A stretch of DNA of 64,000 nucleotides from Candidatus Tepidiaquacella proteinivora (GTDB lineage Bacteria > Bacteroidota > Ignavibacteria > Tepidaquicellales > Tepidaquicellaceae): contig CP054675.1 in assembly GCA_013348845.1 (NCBI GenBank), positions 186,001 to 250,000 on the forward strand, read 5' to 3'. Under the pieces are notes generated by a model, which ran no database searches, was not told the DNA's origin, and saw only the letters and a list, made by a program, of their open reading frames with translations. Below, one piece after another: positions 56,285 through 63,213 of the stretch. The number at the start of each line of letters is the position of its first letter. Within the stretch, counting starts at the first letter, position 1. A program made the translations under genes and the position numbers.

Positions 56285-57608
56285 AGTGTCCTGGCGTGAT
56301 GAATACTTAAAGGTTTTATCAGCCTTTGCTAATTCTAAGGGAGGAACTTTATACATAGGTGTAGATGACTATGGTAAGCCTGTAGGTATACCTGAAAGCC
56401 AAAGGAAAAAACTCCTTGAAAGCCTGCCTAACAAAATCAGAAATAGATTGAATATAACGCCGATGGTAAGTGAAGAAAAATATAAGGGATTTGACATTAT
56501 AAAAATACAGATTGATTCAGCTGGTTTCCGCGTTCCCTTTGAAGGGAAATTTTATAATAAAGTTGGAAGTACCGTTCAGGAATTAACAGGACTTGAACTT
56601 TCTGCTTTTCTGCTGGAAAAATCAGGAAAAACATGGGATGGTTTGCCAATTGAGGCTGACATAGATGAATTGGACATTGACACTATTGAACTATTCAAAA
56701 CGCTTGCCCAAAAACGCTTGCCCCATATAGAGCAAGAAAAAGATGTTAGACTTTTGCTTTCAAAATTGAAGCTAATAGATGACGATAACAAATTAACAAG
56801 AGCATCTATTTTACTTTTTGGTAAAGACCCAAGAAAACATTTTTTTACAGCTTACACACGAGTAGGGAGATTTAAAACTGAAATAGATATTCTGGACACT
56901 GTGGATATAGAAGGAAATCTTTTTCAACAATTTGAACAAACAGTTGAAGCCATCAAAAAACATTTAAATGTCAGGTTTGATACTTCCGTGAAAGAATATA
57001 GTATTGGAGGGTTTTCACGCCGTGATATCTGGGATTATCCTCTGGATGCGATACGAGAAATTATTGCCAACGCACTCATACACAAAGATTATCTGGATAC
57101 CTCACCTATTCAGATTAAAGTATATGATGATAAGATAACTTTCTGGAACAGCGGAAAACTTCTTTTCCCTCTCACTGTAGAAAGTTTGAAAACCGAACAT
57201 CCTGTAAGACAGCGTAACCCCCTTCTTGCTTCTGTGTTTTATTATGCAGGTATCGTGGAGCAGTGGGGCTCTGGTACGCTAAAAATAATAAGGCTTTTTA
57301 GAGAACAGGGACTTCCTGAGCCAGAATTTGTAGAAAAAAAAGAAGGTATTGGAGATTTCACGGTTTATATTTATAAAGACAGGTTTAATGTAAAGGAACT
57401 CCGTAAAATGGGGCTTAACGAAAGACAAATAAAGGCTGTGCTTTATGTAAAAGAAAAGGGAAAAATTACAAATAAGGAGTATCAGGAATTAACACAAGTA
57501 TCAAGACAAACAGCCACGAGAGACCTTCAGGAACTTGTTGAAAAGAGTATTTTTATTATGCATGGCGCAGCTAAAAGAGAAATTTATTATCAATTGAGTC
57601 AAAAATGA
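56238..57608 (+). CDS. Schlafen/AlbA_2-domain protein with HATPase-like and winged-helix parts (copy 2)
   Basis: This 456-residue protein has the same domain order as the previous gene but is well diverged: N-terminal AlbA_2 (NTEFKVSWRDEYLKVLSAFANSKGGTLYIGVDDYGKPVGI), the HATPase_c_4-like part (REIIANALIHKDYLDTSPIQIKVYDDKITFWNSGKL, VEQWGSGTLKIIRLFREQGLP), and a C-terminal winged helix (ITNKEYQELTQVSRQTATRDLQEL). The start at 56238 overlaps copy 1 by 47 bp, with a second Met two codons on. The 3' end lies within a 27-bp repeat. Likely a regulatory or nucleic-acid-binding partner of the restriction system. Confidence 0.82.
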   Translation: MMKYKTIKENQNTEFKVSWRDEYLKVLSAFANSKGGTLYIGVDDYGKPVGIPESQRKKLLESLPNKIRNRLNITPMVSEEKYKGFDIIKIQIDSAGFRVPFEGKFYNKVGSTVQELTGLELSAFLLEKSGKTWDGLPIEADIDELDIDTIELFKTLAQKRLPHIEQEKDVRLLLSKLKLIDDDNKLTRASILLFGKDPRKHFFTAYTRVGRFKTEIDILDTVDIEGNLFQQFEQTVEAIKKHLNVRFDTSVKEYSIGGFSRRDIWDYPLDAIREIIANALIHKDYLDTSPIQIKVYDDKITFWNSGKLLFPLTVESLKTEHPVRQRNPLLASVFYYAGIVEQWGSGTLKIIRLFREQGLPEPEFVEKKEGIGDFTVYIYKDRFNVKELRKMGLNERQIKAVLYVKEKGKITNKEYQELTQVSRQTATRDLQELVEKSIFIMHGAAKREIYYQLSQK

Positions 57609-57648
57609 GGCAATAATGAGGCAATTGAGTCAAAAACGAGGCAATAAT
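57591..57648 (+). repeat. Direct repeat of 27 bp at the 3' end of Schlafen-like copy 2
   Basis: Copies lie at 57591-57617 and 57622-57648, beginning CAATTGAGTCAAAAA, with one T/C difference. The first covers the last codons of copy 2 (Q-L-S-Q-K-stop); the second repeats the same codons in the downstream 35-codon frame. Confidence 0.9.
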
Positions 57649-57723
57649 TTATATTGGCAAATGGTTGGCGAATCTGGCGAATATCTGGGAAACAACTTGG
57701 TAAAAGAAAGGGCTAACAAATGA
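57616..57723 (+). pseudogene. 35-residue ORF, probable decayed fragment
   Basis: The frame reads MRQLSQKRGNN...ERANK. It starts in the gap of the 27-bp repeat and ends in an ATGA overlap with the next small frame. It looks like a shifted continuation of the repeated Schlafen-like 3' end rather than an independent gene. No function can be assigned. Confidence 0.35.
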
Positions 57724-57908
57724 CTAATAATGGATCTAAACGGCTCATAGAAGTTAAAATGATAAATTTGAACAAGGATCACATGGAGATAAATAAAGTT
57801 TCAAATAAACCTCCTTTTATTGAATTAAATGAATTGGTGGAAAAAGGATTTTTAGAAACACAAGGATTGGATCGCTTTTTGATTTATGTCATCAAAAGTA
57901 ACGATTAG
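57720..57908 (+). pseudogene. 62-residue ORF resembling the end of a winged-helix domain
   Basis: The last half (FIELNELVEKGFLETQGLDRFLIYVI) looks like the recognition helix and wing of a winged-helix domain, as found at the C-termini of Schlafen/AlbA_2 proteins. The part before it lacks the other helices. I take it as a remnant of a third or alternative C-terminus. Short imperfect repeats (AAAGTAACGATTA / AAAGTAATGATTA) follow it at about 57894-57935. Confidence 0.4.
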
Positions 57909-57970
57909 GTAATGAAAGTAATGATTAAGAAATGAAAAAGAAGGTAATAAGATTAAAGAATGAAATAAAC

Positions 57971-58516
57971 ATGAAATTCGACCCCGACAAACATCACCGC
58001 CGTTCTATTAGGTTGCCCGGTTACGATTATTCACGGGCAGGTGCGTATTTCATCACCATTTGCACACAAAACCGGGAATGTTTGTTCGGGAATATTGTTG
58101 ATGGTGTTATGGTGATAAATGAATATGGAATGGTGGTACAAAAATGTTGGTTGGAAACCGAATATATTCGACCCGGTGTTAAATTGGATGAATATGTTGT
58201 GATGCCGAATCATTTTCATGGGATTATCGTAATTACCGATGAATATCGAAAAAATGTAGGGGCGTATTGCGATACGCCCCTACAATACGATAACGTTTAT
58301 TTTAAATCCCCGTCCAAAACCATTGGTGCCATTGTTCGTGGTTTTAAATCGCAAACAACCAAACAAATCAACCAAATCCGCCAAACACCCGGCATTCCCC
58401 TATGGCAACGCAATTATTACGAACACATCGTTCGCAATGAAATGGATTTAAACCGCACCAGACAATACATAATTGACAATCCGCAAAATTGGGAGAAAGA
58501 TGAAAATTATGGATAA
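57971..58516 (+). CDS. REP-associated tyrosine transposase (RAYT, IS200/Y1-like)
   Basis: This 181-residue single-strand DNA transposase of the RAYT type has the family start KFDPDKHHRRSIRLPGYDYS, HUH motif VVMPNHFHGIIVI (His-Phe-His), and a catalytic Tyr candidate in QRNYYEHIVRNEMDLNRTRQYI. RAYTs act on REP/BIME palindromes. A 30-bp REP-like palindrome lies inside this reading frame at 58255-58284. The frame is open from ATG 57932, but 57971 fits the family. Its base composition is less AT-rich than the neighbours, suggesting separate arrival in the island. Confidence 0.9.
   Translation: MKFDPDKHHRRSIRLPGYDYSRAGAYFITICTQNRECLFGNIVDGVMVINEYGMVVQKCWLETEYIRPGVKLDEYVVMPNHFHGIIVITDEYRKNVGAYCDTPLQYDNVYFKSPSKTIGAIVRGFKSQTTKQINQIRQTPGIPLWQRNYYEHIVRNEMDLNRTRQYIIDNPQNWEKDENYG
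58255..58284. repeat. REP-like palindrome within the RAYT gene
   Basis: Perfect 13-bp arms TGTAGGGGCGTAT and ATACGCCCCTACA enclose a TGCG loop. The form matches GC-rich REP hairpins that RAYTs mobilise. It is read through in frame and codes for V-G-A-Y-C-D-T-P-L-Q. I found no second copy by eye in the window. Confidence 0.9.
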
Positions 58517-58652
58517 AACAGAGGAATTAATAGATAATTTTGTATCGACAAAAATCGCCAGTATCAAAACAAAAGTGAATATAATGTATAGGTAAAATGA
58601 TGTGTGGGTTGTGTGGTCTTGAGTAGGAAGAAATATAAAGTATCAAAATAAT
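58517..58652. other. Gap between RAYT and the RloC-like gene
   Basis: This is 136 bp of AT-rich sequence with no ORF of interest and no strong hairpin. It would have to contain any promoter for the RloC-like gene. Confidence 0.4.
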
Positions 58653-60917
58653 ATGGAGAAACATACCATGATAGAAAAAATCAAATTACACAATGTAGCA
58701 ACATACAAAAATGAAGTTAAAATATCTGATTTAAGAGAAATTAATTTCTTTTATGGTTCAAATGGTAGTGGTAAGACAGCTATTTCTAAGTTAATTGCAA
58801 ATCCTGAATTATTTCCAAATTGCCAAGTTAATTGGAGAGGTAATAACAAATTGAAAACGCTTGTTTTTAATGAAGATTTTGTAAAAGCATATTTCTATCA
58901 ATTTGATGAACTAAAAGGTATTTATACAATTGGTGAAGGGGCAAAAGAAATTGAAGAAAAGATAGATAATAAGAATGGTGAATTAAAAAAATTAATTGAA
59001 GGAACTAATGGTTTGCGAGTAACAGAAGAAGAAAAAAAACAAGAGTTTAAATTAGCTTTTGATAAATTTAAAGATGATTGTTGGAAAAATATTTACCAAA
59101 AATATCAAAAAGATTTTCCCGATATATTCAAGGGGTATGGAAAAAGCAAAGAAAATTTTGCTAATAAAATCTTATTTGAAAATAAAGAAAATGAATCAAC
59201 TTTAAAAGATTTAAATGATTTAAAAAAAGAGTATGCAATCCTTTTCAATAAAAATTTAACACAGTTAGATACAATTTCTAATATTAATAAAAATCTAATT
59301 GACCATATTTCAGAATTAGAAAATCAACAGATATTGAAAACCAAGATCATTGGAAAAGAAGGTATCGACATAGCCCAAATGATTCAAAAATTACAAAACC
59401 ATGACTGGGTTAGACAAGGAAAAGATTATTTTGAGAAAAATTATAGTGAAGATGAAAAAGTATATTATTGTCCTTTCTGCCAGCAAAAAACACCCAGTGA
59501 TTTTAAAGAAAAATTGGAAAAATACTTCGGTGAAACTTATGAAAATCAAATTAAAGAGCTTAATAAGTTAATTCAAGATTATGAAGATATAGAAAAAAAT
59601 TTAACTGATTTCTTTGAAAAATTAAATAAATTAGAAAATCAGTATTTAAATGAAAAAAAGAAAGAATTGGAAGATAAAAAGCTATTCCTATTTCAGATAA
59701 TATCTATAAATAAACAAAAACTGTCAAACAAACAACAAAATCCAAGCACTGCAATTACTCTTGATTCAATAATTAAAACCATCGAAGAAATAAATAAAAT
59801 TATTAATTCAATAAATACAGAAATTCAAAAGTATAATCAACTAATCCAAAACCAAAAAAATGAACAAAAAAGAATTGAATCAGAATTGTGGAAATATTTT
59901 ACTAATGGGATATCTACAATAATTCAAAGTTATAATACACAAAATGGAAATATTCAAAAAGCCTTAGAAAACATTAATAATCAAATTAAAGAAAAAGAGG
60001 AAAAACAAAAAACTATTAAGAATGAAATTTTAGAACTTGAAAGTAAAAGAAAAAGCGTTATTCCAACTGTTGAAGCGATAAATAACTTATTAGAAAGTTT
60101 TGGTTTTAGTGGTTTCAGATTAGCAGCAACTGAAGACGAAAAGCATTATAGAATAGTTAGAGACGATGGGTCTTCAGCTAAAGAAACTTTAAGTGAAGGC
60201 GAAAGGAATTTTATTGTATTTCTTTACTTTTATCATCTAATTCATGGAGTTTTAAATCCAGAAGAAAATATTACTCAAGATAAAATCGTTGTTTTTGATG
60301 ATCCTGTCTCAAGTTTGGATTCAGATGTCTTATTTATTGTTGCAACATTAATTAAGAAAATTTTAAAAGATATCAGAGAAAAAAAAGGTAATATAAATCA
60401 AGTTTTTGTACTTACTCATAATGTTTTTTTCTTTAAAGAAGTATCTTACATTTCTTCAAGAAAATCAAATAACAAAAGGAGAGTTACAAAATATTTAATA
60501 GTAAGAAAAGCAAATGGAATTAGTTCGATAAATTCTTTTGAAGAAAATCCAATAAAAACAACCTATCAATTATTATGGGATGAAGTTAAGAGAACCGATA
60601 AAATTAATTGTGTTTCGCTTCAAAATTCTATGAGAAGAATAATAGAATTTTATTTTAAACTATTGGCTGATCTTAATGAAGAGGAATTAATAAATGAATT
60701 TGTGGATGAAAGAGATAAACAAATATGCGGATCCTTAATTTCATGGATTAATGTAGGTTCACACGAAGTTTTTGATGATTGTAATTATACTCCTTCTGAG
60801 GATATAGAAAAATTTAAAGAAATATTTAAAAATATTTTTGAAAAAACAGGGCATATTGCCCATTATAATATGATGATGGGAATTAATGAAAATATTGATG
60901 AAAATATTAACGACTAA
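58653..60917 (+). CDS. RloC-like ABC-type ATPase with zinc hook, candidate anticodon nuclease (AAA_13)
   Basis: This 754-residue protein has Walker A GSNGSGKT (35-42), long coiled coils with a Rad50-like zinc hook CPFC (273-276), ABC signature LSEGERNF, Walker B KIVVFDDPVSSLDSD and H-loop VLTHN. The C-terminal domain holds R661-x3-E665 (in SMRRIIEFYFK) and His704 (NVGSHEVFDD), matching the Arg-Glu-His triad of the tRNA anticodon nucleases PrrC and RloC. RloC is known to be linked to type I loci and to combine exactly these parts, and this gene sits between hsdM and hsdS. Nuclease activity is inferred. A start at internal ATG 58668 is possible. Confidence 0.82.
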   Translation: MEKHTMIEKIKLHNVATYKNEVKISDLREINFFYGSNGSGKTAISKLIANPELFPNCQVNWRGNNKLKTLVFNEDFVKAYFYQFDELKGIYTIGEGAKEIEEKIDNKNGELKKLIEGTNGLRVTEEEKKQEFKLAFDKFKDDCWKNIYQKYQKDFPDIFKGYGKSKENFANKILFENKENESTLKDLNDLKKEYAILFNKNLTQLDTISNINKNLIDHISELENQQILKTKIIGKEGIDIAQMIQKLQNHDWVRQGKDYFEKNYSEDEKVYYCPFCQQKTPSDFKEKLEKYFGETYENQIKELNKLIQDYEDIEKNLTDFFEKLNKLENQYLNEKKKELEDKKLFLFQIISINKQKLSNKQQNPSTAITLDSIIKTIEEINKIINSINTEIQKYNQLIQNQKNEQKRIESELWKYFTNGISTIIQSYNTQNGNIQKALENINNQIKEKEEKQKTIKNEILELESKRKSVIPTVEAINNLLESFGFSGFRLAATEDEKHYRIVRDDGSSAKETLSEGERNFIVFLYFYHLIHGVLNPEENITQDKIVVFDDPVSSLDSDVLFIVATLIKKILKDIREKKGNINQVFVLTHNVFFFKEVSYISSRKSNNKRRVTKYLIVRKANGISSINSFEENPIKTTYQLLWDEVKRTDKINCVSLQNSMRRIIEFYFKLLADLNEEELINEFVDERDKQICGSLISWINVGSHEVFDDCNYTPSEDIEKFKEIFKNIFEKTGHIAHYNMMMGINENIDENIND

Positions 60918-61070
60918 AAATAAGGTAAAACAAATATGAAAATAACATATCAATATAACAGTTACCTAAAACTAACTACTCGGTCTGTTTGCTTAAGAAT
61001 ATAGATTTTACGAAACAAAAAAAACGTTCTAAGATTTTTAATGTAATATAATAAATACGATAATACTATT
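60918..61070. other. Gap before the hsdS fragment
   Basis: This is 153 bp of AT-rich DNA without a convincing ORF or hairpin. It may hold a promoter for the HEPN-hsdS-hsdR part. Confidence 0.4.
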
Positions 61071-61238
61071 ATGAAACCACGAACAACCAAATTCAAACCT
61101 GCATGCACTTCGAACGCAGGTAAACAAACCGAAATCGGTTCACCTGTGCACCCCGTGCAGGCAGGATCAATACCTGAAGAGTGGGAAGTGAAGAGTATTG
61201 GCGAGGTAGAGGACATTATTGTTTATAAAATAAAATGA
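61071..61238 (+). pseudogene. Truncated 5' fragment of hsdS
   Basis: The 55-residue frame contains KQTEIG, then an extra about 10 residues, then IPEEWEVKSIGEV, the N-terminal signature of type I specificity subunits, and stops soon after. Its 61170-61209 segment is repeated at 61885-61924 in full-length hsdS (39 of 40 bases the same). It is probably the original start of hsdS, separated from the rest by insertion of the HEPN gene. The extra residues come from GC-rich hairpin sequence (61098-61120 and 61143-61161). Confidence 0.75.
61098..61161. repeat. Two GC-rich REP-like hairpins in the hsdS fragment
   Basis: CCTGC...GCAGG (61098-61102 with 61116-61120) and CCTGTGCAC...GTGCAGG (61143-61151 with 61155-61161, one bulged base) stand out against AT-rich surroundings. 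A similar GGCAGG...CCTGCC hairpin lies at the end of hsdS. Confidence 0.6.
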
Positions 61239-61924
61239 TTCATAAAACAAGTCAAAGTAAGCAAGAAATTGGATAAATGTATAAAATGAAATTGATGAGT
61301 ATTGAAAATGAATTATAAAGATTTAATTACAAATTGGCACAAAAAAGCAAAGAGGCAAAGAGATTACTTTTCAAAATTTGTTTTTGAGTATTTAGCATTT
61401 ATTGCATATCTCAAAACACAAAAATATTCTAGTAGGGATAGGGATAGACAATCGATACAAAAACTAAAAAGAGAATCTGAATTAAAAACAAAATATATTA
61501 AGAGAATAAAAGATATGAATAAATTAAAAAAGAATTGGGTAAGAATTAAAGAAGAATTTGATTATATTCCATTAGGTAATGCTTCAAGAAATTTAAATGA
61601 AGTTGAAGAAATTGAGTGGTGGAATTGCTCGCATGATAATTTAAAGCAAAAAACAGATGAAGAAAAAAGAAAATTAAAGGGAGTTATTCACTCTCTTGAT
61701 GATTGGGAAAATATGGTTGAATTTTGGTACAGTATAAGAAATAATTTATTTCATGGTGCAAAAAATCCTGAAAATGAAAGAGATCAATTTGCAGTTAAAT
61801 ATGGATATTTAACATTAAAAGAATTAATGGAGCTATTATTAAATGAAAAGTAAATCAAGTTTTAAACAAACAGAAATAGGATGGATACCGGAAGAGTGGG
61901 AAGTGAAGAGTATTGGCGAGGTAG
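61170..61924 (+). repeat. 40-bp direct repeat of the hsdS 5' end bracketing the HEPN gene
   Basis: Copies at 61170-61209 and 61885-61924 differ at one base (T61175 versus G61890) and are 715 bp apart. Both code for I-P-E-E-W-E-V-K-S-I-G-E-V. The reading frames are in register, so recombination between them would remove the HEPN gene and leave one open hsdS. Confidence 0.93.
61302..61853 (+). CDS. HEPN-like protein, putative RNase (restriction island cargo)
   Basis: This 183-residue, Lys-rich, mostly helical protein ends in a helix with WYSIRNNLFHGAKNP, where R146-x4-H151 fits the Rx4-6H motif of HEPN ribonucleases found in toxins, abortive-infection proteins and CRISPR effectors. The preceding helix is DDWENMVEFWYSIR. 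No antitoxin partner (MNT nucleotidyltransferase) is adjacent. Its 3' end overlaps the hsdS start by 11 bp, so the two should be coupled. It is bracketed by the 40-bp hsdS repeat. I do not recognise the precise family; HEPN membership rests on the motif and predicted helices. Confidence 0.65.
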   Translation: MKMNYKDLITNWHKKAKRQRDYFSKFVFEYLAFIAYLKTQKYSSRDRDRQSIQKLKRESELKTKYIKRIKDMNKLKKNWVRIKEEFDYIPLGNASRNLNEVEEIEWWNCSHDNLKQKTDEEKRKLKGVIHSLDDWENMVEFWYSIRNNLFHGAKNPENERDQFAVKYGYLTLKELMELLLNEK

Positions 61925-63213
61925 CAGATGTTATAGGTGGTGGTACACCTTCAACAAAAAACCAGGAATTTTGGGATGGTGATATTCCTTGGATAACTCC
62001 AAAGGATTTGTCTAGTTTGAACTTTAGATACATTAAAAGGGGTGAAAGAAATATAACTAAAAAGGGATTAGATAATAGTAGTGCAAAATTATTGCCAGAA
62101 GGAACTGTCTTATTAACTACACGCGCACCAGTTGGGTATTTAGCTATTGCTGCTAAGGAACTTGCAACAAATCAAGGATTTAGAAGTTTAATACCAAAAA
62201 ATAAAATACTCTCTGAATTCTTATTTTATCTATTAAAAAAGAATGTAGAAATTTTAAAATCAAATGCAGGTGGTTCAACATTTGGTGAACTTTCAGGTAG
62301 CAGATTAAAGGAACTTGAATTCCCCATCCCTCCCCTTACCGAACAGCGCGCCATCGCAAAAATCCTCTCTGACCTGGATGCGAAAATTGAACTCAATCAG
62401 CAGATGAATAAAACGCTTGAAGAAATTGGCAGGGCTATTTTTAAGCACTGGTTTATAGATTTTGATTTCCCTAATGAAGAAGGCAAGCCATACAAAAGTT
62501 CCGGTGGGGAGATGGTTTACAACGAAGAATTAGGCAAAGAGATACCGAAGGGGTGGTGGGTTGAACAATTAGGTAAATTAATTTTTAAAAACAGAAATAA
62601 ATTATCTCAAAAGAGCCAATGGGAAAAGGAAAATGTTATTGATTTATCAAATATGCCAAGATTTTCAATATGTATTGATACCTTTCAAAAAGGTAAAAAT
62701 TTTGAATCAAATATATATATACTAAAAGAATTTGATATTTTATTCGGTTCGATAAGGCCTTATTTTGGTAAAGCTGGTTTTTCGCCAATAAATGGTGTAG
62801 TTACTGGTACAGTTTATTCTTTTTTACCAAAAAAAAAATATTTTTATTCATATTTACTGTTTCTAATTTCAAGTAAAGAATTTATTGAATATACAGTAAA
62901 TTATTCAAAAGGAACAAAGATGCCTATAATTGGATGGGACGATTTTTGTTTGTATTTGGTAACCTTACCAGAAAATATTGACTTAATCGTAAAATTTAAT
63001 TCAATTATGTCACCATTAATAAGAAAAATTAAAGATAATATCTGTGAATCCCTCACCCTTTCCTCCATCCGCGACGCTCTTCTTCCCAAACTTATGTCCG
63101 GGAAAATTCGTGTGCCGGTTAGTATCGTTCAGGATTCATCTGCACACAAAGGGCAGGCAGAAAAACCTGCCAGCAAAATATGCACAGGTAAATCAAAAGA
63201 GGAAAAGGTATGA
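61843..63213 (+). CDS. hsdS: HsdS, type I restriction-modification specificity subunit
   Basis: This 456-residue DNA-recognition subunit has two target-recognition domains. TRD1 begins IGWIPEEWEVKSIGEVADVIGGGTPS. The first conserved helix region is IPPLTEQRAIAKILSDLDAKIELNQQMNKTLEEI...FKHWFIDFDFP, TRD2 begins around IPKGWWVEQLG, and the second conserved region ends RDALLPKLMSGKI. A tail of about 30 residues after PKLMSGKI is longer than usual and comes from GC-rich hairpin DNA (GGCAGG/CCTGCC at 63152-63171). The stop overlaps the hsdR start (ATGA). The target sequence cannot be predicted here. Confidence 0.95.
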   Translation: MKSKSSFKQTEIGWIPEEWEVKSIGEVADVIGGGTPSTKNQEFWDGDIPWITPKDLSSLNFRYIKRGERNITKKGLDNSSAKLLPEGTVLLTTRAPVGYLAIAAKELATNQGFRSLIPKNKILSEFLFYLLKKNVEILKSNAGGSTFGELSGSRLKELEFPIPPLTEQRAIAKILSDLDAKIELNQQMNKTLEEIGRAIFKHWFIDFDFPNEEGKPYKSSGGEMVYNEELGKEIPKGWWVEQLGKLIFKNRNKLSQKSQWEKENVIDLSNMPRFSICIDTFQKGKNFESNIYILKEFDILFGSIRPYFGKAGFSPINGVVTGTVYSFLPKKKYFYSYLLFLISSKEFIEYTVNYSKGTKMPIIGWDDFCLYLVTLPENIDLIVKFNSIMSPLIRKIKDNICESLTLSSIRDALLPKLMSGKIRVPVSIVQDSSAHKGQAEKPASKICTGKSKEEKV

